Assembly: GCA_008727115.1 (NCBI GenBank)
Contig: CP044131.1
Location: 62,001-126,000 of the forward strand
Source: Comamonas testosteroni
GTDB lineage: Bacteria; Pseudomonadota; Gammaproteobacteria; Burkholderiales; Burkholderiaceae_C
Reading direction: 5' to 3'
DNA: 64,000 nucleotides
The notes beneath the pieces were generated by a model, which saw nothing but the letters and a program-made list of their open reading frames with translations, was not told where the DNA came from and made no database searches. The translations under genes were made by a program, and so were the position numbers. Below, piece after piece: positions 25,431-34,249 of this stretch (within the stretch, counting starts at the first letter, position 1; each line of letters begins with the position of its first letter).

Positions 25431-27017
25431 ATGAGTTTGAAAAAAATTGCCTTATCAAAGCAGCTTCTAAGTTTTATAGTTGTTTTTTATCTTTATATTT
25501 TTAATTTTTTAACTACTGAAAATAAGGTTGACTCTCTCTTTTTTGGGCTGTGGCCTGCCTTGCTGCTGCTTTTTTTTATTCTACTTTCATCTCTATTTCA
25601 CAGATACTTATTTAAGATTTTTCTATCCTTTTTTGTACTAATTTGCTCATTCTCATTATTTTTTAAATTTAATTACAATACAGTAATTACCGATGATATT
25701 GTTCTAAGTACTTGGATTAATGATGCATCATTGAGCTTGGAGATGGTTTCCTGGAATCTTGTTTTATGGGTTTTATTGACGGGGATTATTCCGATTTTAA
25801 TTATTTTCTCTGTGAAAATAAAAAAATCAAGTTTTCTTCAGCAAACGATATTTGCGGCAGAGGGCTCTGCTGCAGCATTGGCATTGATTGCTTTGATATT
25901 TCATTTTGGTGAATTTCAACTGGAGAAAAAAGGCCATATTCGTGACCCGAAACTGGCCCAGTCAATTGCTTTTTTCTCACCGGTGGATGTGCTGTACTCC
26001 TCACATGTTGCGCGCAAGAAATATCGTGTTTTTCAGCGCTCTTTTGCAGACCTTCCTCAACTCAGTGAGAAGTATGAATACAGTCTTGCTTCAGGACTGG
26101 ATGACTTGCTTGTACTTGTGATTGTTGGTGAAACTGCACGAGGAGATCGTTTCGGTCTCAACGGCTATGAGAAGCCTACAAGTCCGATGCTGTCGACGGT
26201 GGATGGGCTAACGAGCTTTCGCAATGTGACAGCCTGTGACACTATCACTATTAGCTCTATCAAATGTATTTTTTCGCGAGTTGCACCAAATCAGCGACTG
26301 GAAAATTTCAAGGAGTCGGCATTTACCGATGTTTTCCGCTCTTTAAGATTTGGAGTGGATATTTATAGCCTTCAAGGGCTCAATGAAATATATAGCTATC
26401 TGGGCTATGACAACTTAGTATCAAAGTATGCAGTTCTTCAAAAATCGACTGTGGGCGCAAGAGACATGGCCTTGCTTCCCTATTTGAAGGAGTCAGTCGC
26501 AGAAAAAAACAAAAAGCTCGTGATCTTGCATACACTGGGATCGCATCAGACATATTCTGATAGAAGCATGCTAGAAGATCAGCTGTTCAAGCCTGCTTGC
26601 AGTAATCCAGATGTCAAAGCATGTGGCCTTGAAGAGCTGAGTAATGCTTATGACAACAGCATAGTTGCCACTGACAATTTTATCTTCCAGAGTATTTCAG
26701 CTCTGAAGGGTAAAAAAGCTGTCATGTTGTATACGTCCGATCATGGCGAGTCCCTAGGAATGAATGGAATTTATTACCATGGCGCGCCTGTTGAATCTGC
26801 ACCACCAGAGCAGTTGAATATTCCTTTGATGGTGTGGATGTCTCCTGAGCTTCTGGGTACGGAGGCGGGCCAGAAAATGCAGCAAAACCTGCAAAATCTG
26901 GACAAGTACACACAGTTATCTCATGCCAACTTTTTTCACTCCGTACTGGGGTGTGCTGGCATCTCTTCCAAGGACGGAGGGATGGATGAGTCTTTGAACC
27001 TGTGCGGAGCAAAGTAA
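25431..27017 (+). CDS. phosphoethanolamine transferase (EptA/MCR-type sulfatase-fold), AT-rich
   Basis: The protein has about 528 residues. Five hydrophobic N-terminal helices (residues about 10-175) precede a periplasmic alkaline-phosphatase-like domain. That domain holds VIVGETARGDRFGLNGYEKP (metal ligand Glu), TACDTITISSIKCIF with the presumed nucleophile Thr271, and LYTSDHGESLGMNGIYYHG (metal Asp/His). Such enzymes add phosphoethanolamine to lipid A or core sugars and can lower polymyxin susceptibility. The usual GSHGPAY is replaced by GSHQTY, so the acceptor may differ from lipid A. The ATG at 25431 has no clear ribosome site; TTG codons at 25398/25401 after GGAG are alternatives. The first 450 bases are far richer in A+T than any neighbour, a sign of transfer. 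Confidence 0.88.
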   Translation: MSLKKIALSKQLLSFIVVFYLYIFNFLTTENKVDSLFFGLWPALLLLFFILLSSLFHRYLFKIFLSFFVLICSFSLFFKFNYNTVITDDIVLSTWINDASLSLEMVSWNLVLWVLLTGIIPILIIFSVKIKKSSFLQQTIFAAEGSAAALALIALIFHFGEFQLEKKGHIRDPKLAQSIAFFSPVDVLYSSHVARKKYRVFQRSFADLPQLSEKYEYSLASGLDDLLVLVIVGETARGDRFGLNGYEKPTSPMLSTVDGLTSFRNVTACDTITISSIKCIFSRVAPNQRLENFKESAFTDVFRSLRFGVDIYSLQGLNEIYSYLGYDNLVSKYAVLQKSTVGARDMALLPYLKESVAEKNKKLVILHTLGSHQTYSDRSMLEDQLFKPACSNPDVKACGLEELSNAYDNSIVATDNFIFQSISALKGKKAVMLYTSDHGESLGMNGIYYHGAPVESAPPEQLNIPLMVWMSPELLGTEAGQKMQQNLQNLDKYTQLSHANFFHSVLGCAGISSKDGGMDESLNLCGAK

Positions 27018-27044
27018 ACGCTAGACAGGGGACATGAGTGACAC

Positions 27045-28430
27045 TTAGCCAATGCCACGCACGATATTCATGGCCTCGTCCACGCGCTCCACGGCATGAA
27101 TGGTCAGGCCGGGAATGGCTTTCTTGGGCGCGTTGGCCTTGGGAACAATGGCAATAGTGAATCCTAACTTTGCGGCTTCCTTCAAGCGCTCCTGACCGCG
27201 GGGAGCCGGGCGCACCTCGCCGGCCAGACCCACCTCGCCAAAGGCGATAAAGCCCTTGGGAAGCGCCTTGCCGCGCAGGCTTGAAGTGATCGCTAGCATC
27301 ACGGAAAGGTCAGCTGCAGGCTCGTTGATGCGCACACCGCCTACGGCGTTGACGAACACATCCTGGTCGGCGCAGGCCACGCCCGCGTGGCGGTTGAGCA
27401 CGGCCAGCAGCATGGCCAGACGGTCCTTGTCCAGACCCACGGACAGGCGCCGCGCCGCAGGGCCGCCCTGGTCCACCAGGGCCTGAATCTCCACCAGCAT
27501 GGGCCGCGTGCCCTCCAGCGTCACCAGCACGCAGCTGCCGGGTACGGGCTCGCTGTGCTGGCTCAAAAAGATGGCGCTGGGGTTGGTCACGCCCTTGAGG
27601 CCTTTTTCCGTCATCGCGAAGACGCCGATCTCGTTGACGGCGCCAAAACGGTTCTTGATGGCGCGCACCAGGCGGAAGTTGCTGTGCGTGTCGCCCTCGA
27701 AGTAGAGCACCGTGTCCACCATATGCTCCAGCACGCGTGGGCCGGCAAGTGCGCCGTCCTTGGTCACATGGCCCACCAAAATGATGGTGATGCCCGTAGT
27801 CTTGGCCGCACGCGTCAGATGGGCCGCGCATTCGCGCACCTGGGCGACCGAGCCGGGCGCGGACGACAGCTGGTCTGAATACACGGTTTGAATCGAGTCG
27901 ATCACCACCACGGCGGGTTGGGTAGCCTCGACCGTGGCCAGGATTTTCTCTAGCTGAATCTCGGCCAGCACATTGACCTGGCTGTTATCCAGCCCCAGCC
28001 GGCGTGAGCGCAGGGCCACCTGGGCGCCGCTTTCCTCGCCCGTCACATAGAGTGTGGGCAGGCCGATGCGGTGCAAGGCATCCATAGCCTGCAAAAGAAG
28101 TGTGGACTTACCTATTCCGGGGTCTCCGCCAATCAAGACCACGCCACCTTCGACCACGCCACCGCCCAGCACTCGGTCCAGCTCTTCAATGCCGCTGGGC
28201 GTGCGCGCCACGTCCTGGGCTTCGATGGCGGACAACGGTGTCACCGCCTGGGCATTGGCCAGCCCCGCATAGCCCTGGGGCTGACTCAGACGGTTCTTGC
28301 CACCCGAGGCCGATTCGGCCACGGTTTCGACCAGCGTGTTCCAGGCGCCGCAGCCCGGGCATTTGCCCAGCCAGCGCGGGTTGGTGCCGCCACAGGCATT
28401 GCAGGTGAAGGTGGTTTTGTCTTTGGCCAT
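27045..28430 (-). CDS. radA: RadA, DNA repair/recombination ATPase
   Basis: The protein has 461 residues from the ATG at 28430. The N-terminal zinc finger is CNACGGTNPRWLGKCPGCGA, followed by the RecA-like ATPase with Walker A GGDPGIGKSTLL (about 100), the RadA-specific KNRFGAVNEIGVF motif (about 257) and the C-terminal Lon-like domain (VFVNAVGGVRINEPAADLSV). RadA is a hexameric helicase that extends D-loops during homologous recombination. Length and all motifs are normal. It is convergent with the phosphoethanolamine transferase gene, 27 bases apart. Confidence 0.97.
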   Translation of the reverse strand: MAKDKTTFTCNACGGTNPRWLGKCPGCGAWNTLVETVAESASGGKNRLSQPQGYAGLANAQAVTPLSAIEAQDVARTPSGIEELDRVLGGGVVEGGVVLIGGDPGIGKSTLLLQAMDALHRIGLPTLYVTGEESGAQVALRSRRLGLDNSQVNVLAEIQLEKILATVEATQPAVVVIDSIQTVYSDQLSSAPGSVAQVRECAAHLTRAAKTTGITIILVGHVTKDGALAGPRVLEHMVDTVLYFEGDTHSNFRLVRAIKNRFGAVNEIGVFAMTEKGLKGVTNPSAIFLSQHSEPVPGSCVLVTLEGTRPMLVEIQALVDQGGPAARRLSVGLDKDRLAMLLAVLNRHAGVACADQDVFVNAVGGVRINEPAADLSVMLAITSSLRGKALPKGFIAFGEVGLAGEVRPAPRGQERLKEAAKLGFTIAIVPKANAPKKAIPGLTIHAVERVDEAMNIVRGIG

Positions 28431-28563
28431 GGGCGGCAACTATACCGACTGACCTCGGGCGCAAATGCCGCGCATCAGTCTGAGTGGGCGACAAATCTCA
28501 GAGTGAATAACCATGAAAGAAGAAGATTTTTATAACTTCTTCGCATGAAGCAAGGAAGTGCGC

Positions 28564-28569
28564 TACAAT
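28564..28569 (+). promoter_or_regulatory. candidate -10 element (TACAAT) for the initiator tRNA
   Basis: TACAAT lies 42 bases before the mature tRNA 5' end. No good -35 hexamer is seen at the usual spacing, so the call rests on the -10 match and position only. Confidence 0.4.
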
Positions 28570-28610
28570 TCATCCCATCAACACAGACTCTGTGTAGAGA
28601 AACAAATTAC

Positions 28611-28687
<77 letters not shown>

Positions 28688-28690
28688 ATA

Positions 28691-28720
28691 AAAAGCCTTC
28701 TGGAAACAGAAGGCTTTTTT
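28691..28720 (+). terminator. rho-independent terminator after tRNA-fMet
   Basis: AAAAGCCTTCTG pairs with CAGAAGGCTTTT across GAAA, with six T at the end. Confidence 0.92.
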
Positions 28721-28749
28721 CGTTCTGGTCACGCAAAACTGGCGCGAAC

Positions 28750-28843
28750 CAGCAATGAGATGCCGAGCAAGAGCCGCCTCGCGGCGAGGGCATCGTCCCC
28801 CTCCCGAAGAGAGAGGGGGAAGGCGCGATAGCGCCTCAGGGGG
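28750..28843 (-). repeat. dispersed 'ccctgaggcgcttcgcgcc' repeat, copy 2
   Basis: In reverse complement it starts CCCCCTGAGGCGCTATCGCG and matches copy 1 at 11748-11829 block by block, with a longer central CCCCCTCTC/GAGGGGG hairpin. It lies directly after the gdhA stop (minus strand), as copy 1 lies after the CoA-transferase stop, so both are 3' to a gene in the same relative orientation. Confidence 0.7.
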
Positions 28844-28846
28844 TGT

Positions 28847-30154
28847 TTATGGATAAAGTCCGCGCATCTCACGCGCATGCAAGATGCGCTTGCAAGCCAC
28901 GATAAAGGTCGCAGTGCGCAGGGACACCTTGTGCTCTTGCGCCACAGCCCAGACGCCGGCAAAGGCCTCTTGCATGATGCGCACCAGGCGGGCATTGATT
29001 TCGTCCTCGGTCCAGAAGAAGCTGGAAAAGTCCTGCACCCACTCGAAGTAGCTCACGGTCACGCCACCCGCGTTGGCGATCACATCGGGCAGCACCAGCA
29101 CACCCTTGTCGGTCAGGATGTCATCGGCTTCGGGAGTGGTGGGGCCGTTGGCGCCTTCGATCACCAGCTTGGCCTTGATCTGGCCTGCGTTGTCCTTGGT
29201 GATCTGGCCTTCCAGTGCGGCGGGTATCAGGATGTCGCAGTCCACGGCCCAGAAGTCGGCGTTGTCCATGACTTCGGAGTCGGCAAAGCCGCCTACGCCG
29301 CCGGTGTTGCCCACATGCTCCAGCAGCGCAGGCACGTCAAAGCCGTTGTTGTTGAAGATGGTGCCGGTGTGGTCCTGCACGGCCACAACCTTGGCACCGG
29401 CTTCGGCAAACAGCTTGCCGGCCGTGCCGCCCACATTGCCAAAGCCCTGAACGGCAACACGTGCGCCTTGCAGGTTCAGACCGGTCAGCTTGGCAGCTTC
29501 CACGCCCACGGTGAATACGCCACGGCCCGTGGCTTCCACACGGCCTAGCGAGCCGCCCAGGTCGATGGGCTTGCCCGTGACCACGCCGGTGGCCGTAGCA
29601 CCGGTGTTCATGGAATAGGTGTCCATCATCCAGGCCATGACCTGGCCGTTGGTGTTCACGTCAGGTGCAGGGATGTCCTTGGTCGGGCCGATCAGCAGAC
29701 CGATTTCGCTGGTGTAGCGGCGCGTCAGGCGCTCCAGCTCGGCGGTCGACAGCTTCTTGGGATCGACGCGGATGCCGCCCTTGGCTCCGCCATAGGGCAC
29801 GTTCACGGCGGCGTTCTTGATGCTCATCCAGGCGGACAAGGCCATCACTTCGGACAGCGTCACATCCTGGTGAAAACGCACGCCACCCTTGCCAGGGCCA
29901 CGGCTCAGGTTGTGCTGGACACGGTAGCCCTCGAAGTGGGCGATGGTGCCGTCATCCATCTCGATGGGAACGTCGACGACCAGAATGCGCTTGGGACGCT
30001 TGAGTGTTTCCACCCAGCGGGCCAGGGAGCCCAGATAGGGCGTGACACGGTCGACCTGCTGGAGGTAAATGCCCCAAGGGCCGACATGGCTGGGGTCCAG
30101 GTAGGACGGCAAAGCATGCGTGGCCGCAGCAGTATGGGAGTCTTTGACTTGCAT
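28847..30154 (-). CDS. gdhA: glutamate dehydrogenase (Glu/Leu/Phe/Val dehydrogenase family)
   Basis: The protein has 435 residues. The catalytic region includes [38 protein letters not shown] (catalytic lysine area) and [20 protein letters not shown]. The NAD(P)-binding domain begins with [19 protein letters not shown]. The enzyme interconverts glutamate with 2-oxoglutarate and ammonia. The fingerprint GFGNVG and length of about 430 resemble the NAD-type hexameric enzymes, but cofactor choice cannot be fixed by eye. The gene is monocistronic, divergent from an FAH-family gene. Confidence 0.94.
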   Translation of the reverse strand: MQVKDSHTAAATHALPSYLDPSHVGPWGIYLQQVDRVTPYLGSLARWVETLKRPKRILVVDVPIEMDDGTIAHFEGYRVQHNLSRGPGKGGVRFHQDVTLSEVMALSAWMSIKNAAVNVPYGGAKGGIRVDPKKLSTAELERLTRRYTSEIGLLIGPTKDIPAPDVNTNGQVMAWMMDTYSMNTGATATGVVTGKPIDLGGSLGRVEATGRGVFTVGVEAAKLTGLNLQGARVAVQGFGNVGGTAGKLFAEAGAKVVAVQDHTGTIFNNNGFDVPALLEHVGNTGGVGGFADSEVMDNADFWAVDCDILIPAALEGQITKDNAGQIKAKLVIEGANGPTTPEADDILTDKGVLVLPDVIANAGGVTVSYFEWVQDFSSFFWTEDEINARLVRIMQEAFAGVWAVAQEHKVSLRTATFIVACKRILHAREMRGLYP

Positions 30155-30352
30155 GATGTAGGCCTTGTTGACGGTGATAAAGCAAGGCCTCTGCGAGGGC
30201 TTGCGCTCCGGGTTGCACAGTGTGAGCTTGCTCTATTTTGCTGTCCAAAGCTTCTTGCGCAGCAATCCAATGCATTTTTTGCATAACAACGCGACTCCTC
30301 TGGAGTGCTGTATCTGCGGCATGGAGATCAGAAATTTGCCATCATCGCCACC

Positions 30353-31276
30353 ATGTCTGAAAACAATGATTGCAAGAGTGGCTGGTGCGGGCCAGCCCCG
30401 TTTGCCAACACTCCTCCAGTAGGCCTCGCTCCAGAACTGCAGACGCAGGAAGAGGTGCTGCCCGACTGGAAGACGCTGTGGCCTGACTTGCCCGAAGACA
30501 GCTATGCCACGGCTGATGCGCTGTGGTGGTCGCGCAAGCTGGGTACGTCTCAGGCGCAAGGAGCCGACGTGGCCGCGCTGATGGGCGACGCTGCCGATGC
30601 CCGCGCTGTGCAAAGTGCGCTGGCGCGTACCTGGAACTGGTGGCCCGCTGACCGTGCGCCACGTTACTGGAAGTCTGGCGGCCCCAGCCGCGATGGTGAG
30701 CTGCTGCATGTGCCTTTGCCCGAAGATGGCATCCGCCAGGGCTTGCAACTGGTGCCGCCACCGCAGACGGTTTTCAATCTGCGCTGTGCCGAGGCCGAGA
30801 TTGCCCTGCGCATAGGGCAGGACGTCACTGCCGAGCAGGCCGCCGCATTGGATTACGACAGCGCGCTGGCGCTGGTCGATGCGGCATGTGTGGCCGTGGA
30901 ATGGGTGGATGTGCGCTGGCGCGACGGCCTCAAGGCCCCGGCCCTGGCTTTGCTGGCCGATGGTCAATGCCATGGCGGACTGGCGCTGGGCGAGTGGCTG
31001 CCGGCATCTCAAATCCTTGGCCGCGACTGGAGCCAGCAGCTGTGCACGGTGACCGTGAATGGCGGCGAGGCGCAGCGCTTTACCGGCACGCACAGCCTGG
31101 GTGATCCGGCCTGGCTGCTGGTGGACTGGCTGCAGCATGTCGCCCGCGAGTGGGGCAGCGTGCCTGCGGGTACGGTGGTGACGACGGGCACCTGGTGCGG
31201 CTGCATGCCGCTCAAGGCTGGTGACCGTTTCGAGATGGAGTTTGATGGTCTGGGCGCGCTGGGCTGGCAGTTCTGA
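30353..31276 (+). CDS. fumarylacetoacetate hydrolase (FAH) superfamily protein
   Basis: The protein has 307 residues from the ATG at 30353. The C-terminal 200 residues show the FAH/2-keto-4-pentenoate hydratase pattern: FNLRCAEAEIALRIGQDV (metal-binding glutamates), VAVEWVDVRW, and VVTTGTWCGCMPLKAGDRFE near the end. The first 90 residues, tryptophan-rich and beginning MSENNDCKSGWCGPAPFANT, are an extension not found in the short hydratases. Family members cleave or hydrate acylpyruvates in aromatic catabolism, but no pathway genes are adjacent, so the substrate is open. It is followed by a 93-base hairpin repeat. Confidence 0.75.
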   Translation: MSENNDCKSGWCGPAPFANTPPVGLAPELQTQEEVLPDWKTLWPDLPEDSYATADALWWSRKLGTSQAQGADVAALMGDAADARAVQSALARTWNWWPADRAPRYWKSGGPSRDGELLHVPLPEDGIRQGLQLVPPPQTVFNLRCAEAEIALRIGQDVTAEQAAALDYDSALALVDAACVAVEWVDVRWRDGLKAPALALLADGQCHGGLALGEWLPASQILGRDWSQQLCTVTVNGGEAQRFTGTHSLGDPAWLLVDWLQHVAREWGSVPAGTVVTTGTWCGCMPLKAGDRFEMEFDGLGALGWQF

Positions 31277-31291
31277 GGCTTGGTTGCTTTT

Positions 31292-31384
31292 AAAAAAGGA
31301 GCGGCTGGCGCTTACTGAATAATGATTTTAATACTGTTTAATATTCAAATCAAGACAGGCATTGCGCTAGCCGCTCTTGTTTTT
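31292..31384. repeat. 93-base imperfect hairpin repeat (same family as 12557-12649)
   Basis: It begins AAAAAAGGAGCGGCTGGCGC and ends GCGCTAGCCGCTCTTGTTTT. The arms pair over about 20 bases, with a less regular AT-rich middle. Length and outer arms match the element at 12557. It lies between convergent genes and could terminate both. Confidence 0.7.
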
Positions 31385-31402
31385 ATAAGAGTTAAAGCGG
31401 TT

Positions 31403-32470
31403 TCACTTCACCTTGATCTTGTCCAGCGCCGGGGAGCCGGGCGGATATTTCAACTCCAGCTTGCCTAGCATTTCACACAGCAAGGTGGCAATCATCAGGT
31501 TGCGATGCGTCTTGGAGTCGGCGGGCACGATGGTCCAGGGTGCCCATGGCGTGTGGGTGGCAGCCAGCAACTGGCCATAGGCCTGCTGATATTCGTCCCA
31601 CTGGGCACGTACCTTGAGGTCGCCCTCGTCAAACTTCCAGTGTTTGCACGGGTCGTCCAGGCGCTGCTGCAGCCGCTCGCGTTGCTCATCCTTGCTGATG
31701 TGCAGCATGAACTTGACGATGACCGTCCCGGTTTCGCTGAGCATGCGCTCAAAGTCATTGATCTGCGCGTAGCGCTGGGCCTGCTGCTCGGGCGTGAGCC
31801 AGCCATTGACCACGGGCACCAGCACATCCTCGTACTGACTGCGGTTGAACACCACCACTTCGCCAGCCCCCGGCATTTGCTGATGAATGCGCCAGAGGTA
31901 GTCGTGGGCCTTTTCGGTTTCCGTCGGGGCCTTCCAGCCTACGGTGCGTACGCCCAGCGGCGTCATCTGGCCGAAGACGCCGCGCAGGGTTCCGTCCTTG
32001 CCGGCTGCATCCATGCCCTGCAGGATGACCAGCAGCTTGAAGCGGCGATCGGCATAGAAGACGTTTTGCAGACCGTCTAGCTCTACAGCCAGCTGATGCA
32101 CGCTTGCCTTGTCGTGCTGCTTGCCTTTGCTGGAGGAAAAGGGTTTGGCTGCCGGGTCGTATTGCAGCAAATCGACGGGCGTCACCGGTGAAGCATGAGG
32201 TATGCGGCTGTCCCGGGGCTGGCCGGGCTGCCACTGCAGCCAGAGCTGGCGCAAGGCCTTGTCCTGAAGTTCAAAGGGATAGACACAGGTTGCTGTGGGC
32301 GGAGTCTCTTCGGTTGGAAGCACCGCTTTTTTGGGGGCCCGCTTGACGGCAGCGGAGGGCTGCGAGGCTTTGACCGAATCGCTGGTGGGAAATGGCAAAT
32401 CCTTGCCGGACTTTGGCGATGGGGCGGTGGCAGGCTGGGAGGTGGCTGCTTTGGCGCTCTGACGGGGCAT
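31403..32470 (-). CDS. polyphosphate kinase 2 (PPK2) family protein
   Basis: The protein has 355 residues from the ATG at 32470, chosen because AGGAG lies nine bases upstream; the open frame runs 74 codons further without family sequence. The N-terminal about 100 residues are a low-complexity Ala/Pro/Ser/Lys tail. The PPK2 domain follows with Walker A ILQGMDAAGKDGTLRGVFGQ, Walker B-like VVVFNRSQYEDVLVPVV and the lid region KHWKFDEGDLKVRAQWDEYQ. PPK2 enzymes use polyphosphate to phosphorylate nucleoside mono- or diphosphates. The class (AMP or ADP acceptor) is not determined here. Confidence 0.9.
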   Translation of the reverse strand: MPRQSAKAATSQPATAPSPKSGKDLPFPTSDSVKASQPSAAVKRAPKKAVLPTEETPPTATCVYPFELQDKALRQLWLQWQPGQPRDSRIPHASPVTPVDLLQYDPAAKPFSSSKGKQHDKASVHQLAVELDGLQNVFYADRRFKLLVILQGMDAAGKDGTLRGVFGQMTPLGVRTVGWKAPTETEKAHDYLWRIHQQMPGAGEVVVFNRSQYEDVLVPVVNGWLTPEQQAQRYAQINDFERMLSETGTVIVKFMLHISKDEQRERLQQRLDDPCKHWKFDEGDLKVRAQWDEYQQAYGQLLAATHTPWAPWTIVPADSKTHRNLMIATLLCEMLGKLELKYPPGSPALDKIKVK

Positions 32471-32582
32471 ACAAAAAACTCCTGTGCAGTGGGCGAATGG
32501 TGAGACTGTGAGGCGGCGGGCTGCTCTTGCGTTGGTACTGGGCTGCCGATGTATTTTGGACCCCAAGTGCCGCCCGGTTGCG

Positions 32583-33509
32583 TCAGTTTTTATCGGCGGA
32601 ACTCTCGCGCAGCAATTGCACAAAACGTCTGCTGGCCAGCCCCTGCGGGCGCTCCTTGGACCAGACCCAGTCCACAAACAAGGTCGTGCCATTGCTGAGG
32701 TTGAGCACGGGAATCTCCATCAAGGCCCCGGCGCTGATATGGGGCTCGACCAGCCCCTTGGGCAGCCAGCCCCAGGCCAGACCGGCGCTGATCAGCGACA
32801 GCGCAGCCTGGTGGCTGTCCGTACGCCAGAGCTGACGCGCAAAGACAAAGCGGGGGTCGGTCTGCTGCGGGTCGCGGCTGGCGACCAGCACCTGGCGTGT
32901 GGCGGCGAGCTGCTCCACCGTGAGCCGGGGTGGAGCAGTGTCACTGGACGAATGTTCCGTCAAAACCTGTTGCCAGGGGGCGAACTGCGGTGACATCACG
33001 GCGACCAGCGTTTCGCGGCCCATCTCCTGAAAGCCTTCGCGGCCGTCCATGGCGGGGCGCTCGAACGCCAGTGCCAGGTGGGCGCGGCCGGAGTGCAGTA
33101 GCTCCAGCGCATCCGCCTGTGGGGCCGCCAGTACTTCGATGGGCAAGGCTGGAAACTCCTGCACCAGTCGGGTCAGGGGTTCGCTCCAGTGCGTGGCCAG
33201 CAGTTCGGGGGCGATGACCAGCGTCAACCGCTCTTCCAGCCCTTCATGCAGGGCCTGTGCCTGCCAGTTCAGCAACTGAAGCTGCTCGGCCAGCAGCCGC
33301 GCCTGGGGCTCCAGCGCACGGGCAATGGCGGTGGGCGCGGGTTCACGGCTGCTGCGGTCAAACAGCTGCAAATCCAGCTCGGCCTCCAACTGGGCAATGG
33401 CCATGCTCACGGCAGAAGGCACTTTGCCCAGCTTGCGCGCAGCTGCGGAAAAGGAGCCGGCATCGAGGACGGCCAGAAACAACGGGACCTGATCTGCGGT
33501 GAACGACAT
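32583..33509 (-). CDS. LysR-family transcriptional regulator
   Basis: The protein has 308 residues. The winged HTH is at residues about 5-62 (FLAVLDAGSFSAAARKLGKV, then PSAVSMAIAQLEAELDLQLF), with a periplasmic-binding-like effector domain behind it. It is divergent from the PACE efflux gene with 70 bases between starts, the same layout as the regulator/efflux pair AceR-AceI known in Acinetobacter. It therefore probably controls that gene in response to a biocide or polyamine-like compound (inference). Confidence 0.92.
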   Translation of the reverse strand: MSFTADQVPLFLAVLDAGSFSAAARKLGKVPSAVSMAIAQLEAELDLQLFDRSSREPAPTAIARALEPQARLLAEQLQLLNWQAQALHEGLEERLTLVIAPELLATHWSEPLTRLVQEFPALPIEVLAAPQADALELLHSGRAHLALAFERPAMDGREGFQEMGRETLVAVMSPQFAPWQQVLTEHSSSDTAPPRLTVEQLAATRQVLVASRDPQQTDPRFVFARQLWRTDSHQAALSLISAGLAWGWLPKGLVEPHISAGALMEIPVLNLSNGTTLFVDWVWSKERPQGLASRRFVQLLRESSADKN

Positions 33510-33579
33510 GGCTGATTTATCAGAAAAATTGAAAGGAACTGACTTTTATCTTCAATTTTCAGAACATACACTGCCAGCC

Positions 33580-34113
33580 ATGTCTCAACAAGCTTCAGCG
33601 ATGGCATCCGCTTCTTCCTCTGCCAACTCTCTCAATCACCGCACCGCTGCTGCTCCCGCCAAGGCTACAGGTCTGCAAGGTACCAAGCGCCGGGTCATTT
33701 ATGTGAGCCTGTATGAGGCGATTGCCATCATCGTCTCCAGCCTGATCTTCATGGCCATTGGTCAGAATGCCAGCGACTCCGGTGTCATGGCGGTGGCGGC
33801 TTCCGTGATCGCCATTTGCTGGAATCTGAGCTTCAACTACCTGTTTGAAAAATGGGAAGCGCGCCAGACCGTCAAGGGCCGCTCCATACTGCGCCGCGTA
33901 GTGCATGCCATCGGCTTTGAGGGCGGTATTGCCGCCATGCTGATTCCTCTGATGGCCTGGTGGTTCAATATTTCGCTGTGGGAAGCTGCGGTCATGGAGG
34001 CTGGCCTGCTGGTGTTCTTCATGATCTACACCTTTGCCTTCAACTGGGCGTTTGACCGCATCTTTGGCTTGCCGGCTTCCGCCCAGGCTCTGTCCGCGTC
34101 TGAAGCGGTCTGA
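33580..34113 (+). CDS. PACE-family multidrug/biocide efflux transporter
   Basis: The protein has 177 residues from the ATG at 33580. Four membrane helices are arranged as two bacterial-transmembrane-pair units. The first contains RVIYVSLYEAIAIIVSSLIF (glutamate in helix 1, essential for drug/proton exchange in AceI) and ICWNLSFNYLFEKWE. The second repeats the pattern with RVVHAIGFEGGIAAMLIPLM and YTFAFNWAFDRIF. PACE proteins export chlorhexidine and related cations and short diamines from the cytoplasm. A longer open frame upstream overlaps the LysR start region and is not preferred. Confidence 0.9.
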   Translation: MSQQASAMASASSSANSLNHRTAAAPAKATGLQGTKRRVIYVSLYEAIAIIVSSLIFMAIGQNASDSGVMAVAASVIAICWNLSFNYLFEKWEARQTVKGRSILRRVVHAIGFEGGIAAMLIPLMAWWFNISLWEAAVMEAGLLVFFMIYTFAFNWAFDRIFGLPASAQALSASEAV

Positions 34114-34193
34114 ACGAACAAACGTCTGCTGCGCTACCTATGCAGTGGACTGTGAAAGCCGTCTGGCAGCGCGCCTGAAGACGGTGCAGCCAT

Positions 34194-34232
34194 AAAAAAA
34201 GCGTGTTCCCCTGAAAGGGAACACGCTTTTTT
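34194..34232. terminator. bidirectional rho-independent terminator
   Basis: AAAAAAAGCGTGTTCCC pairs with GGGAACACGCTTTTTT across a short loop, with A and T runs on both sides. It serves both the PACE gene (plus) and gltS (minus). Confidence 0.92.
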
Positions 34233-34249
34233 GTGTGCGCACGCAGTTA

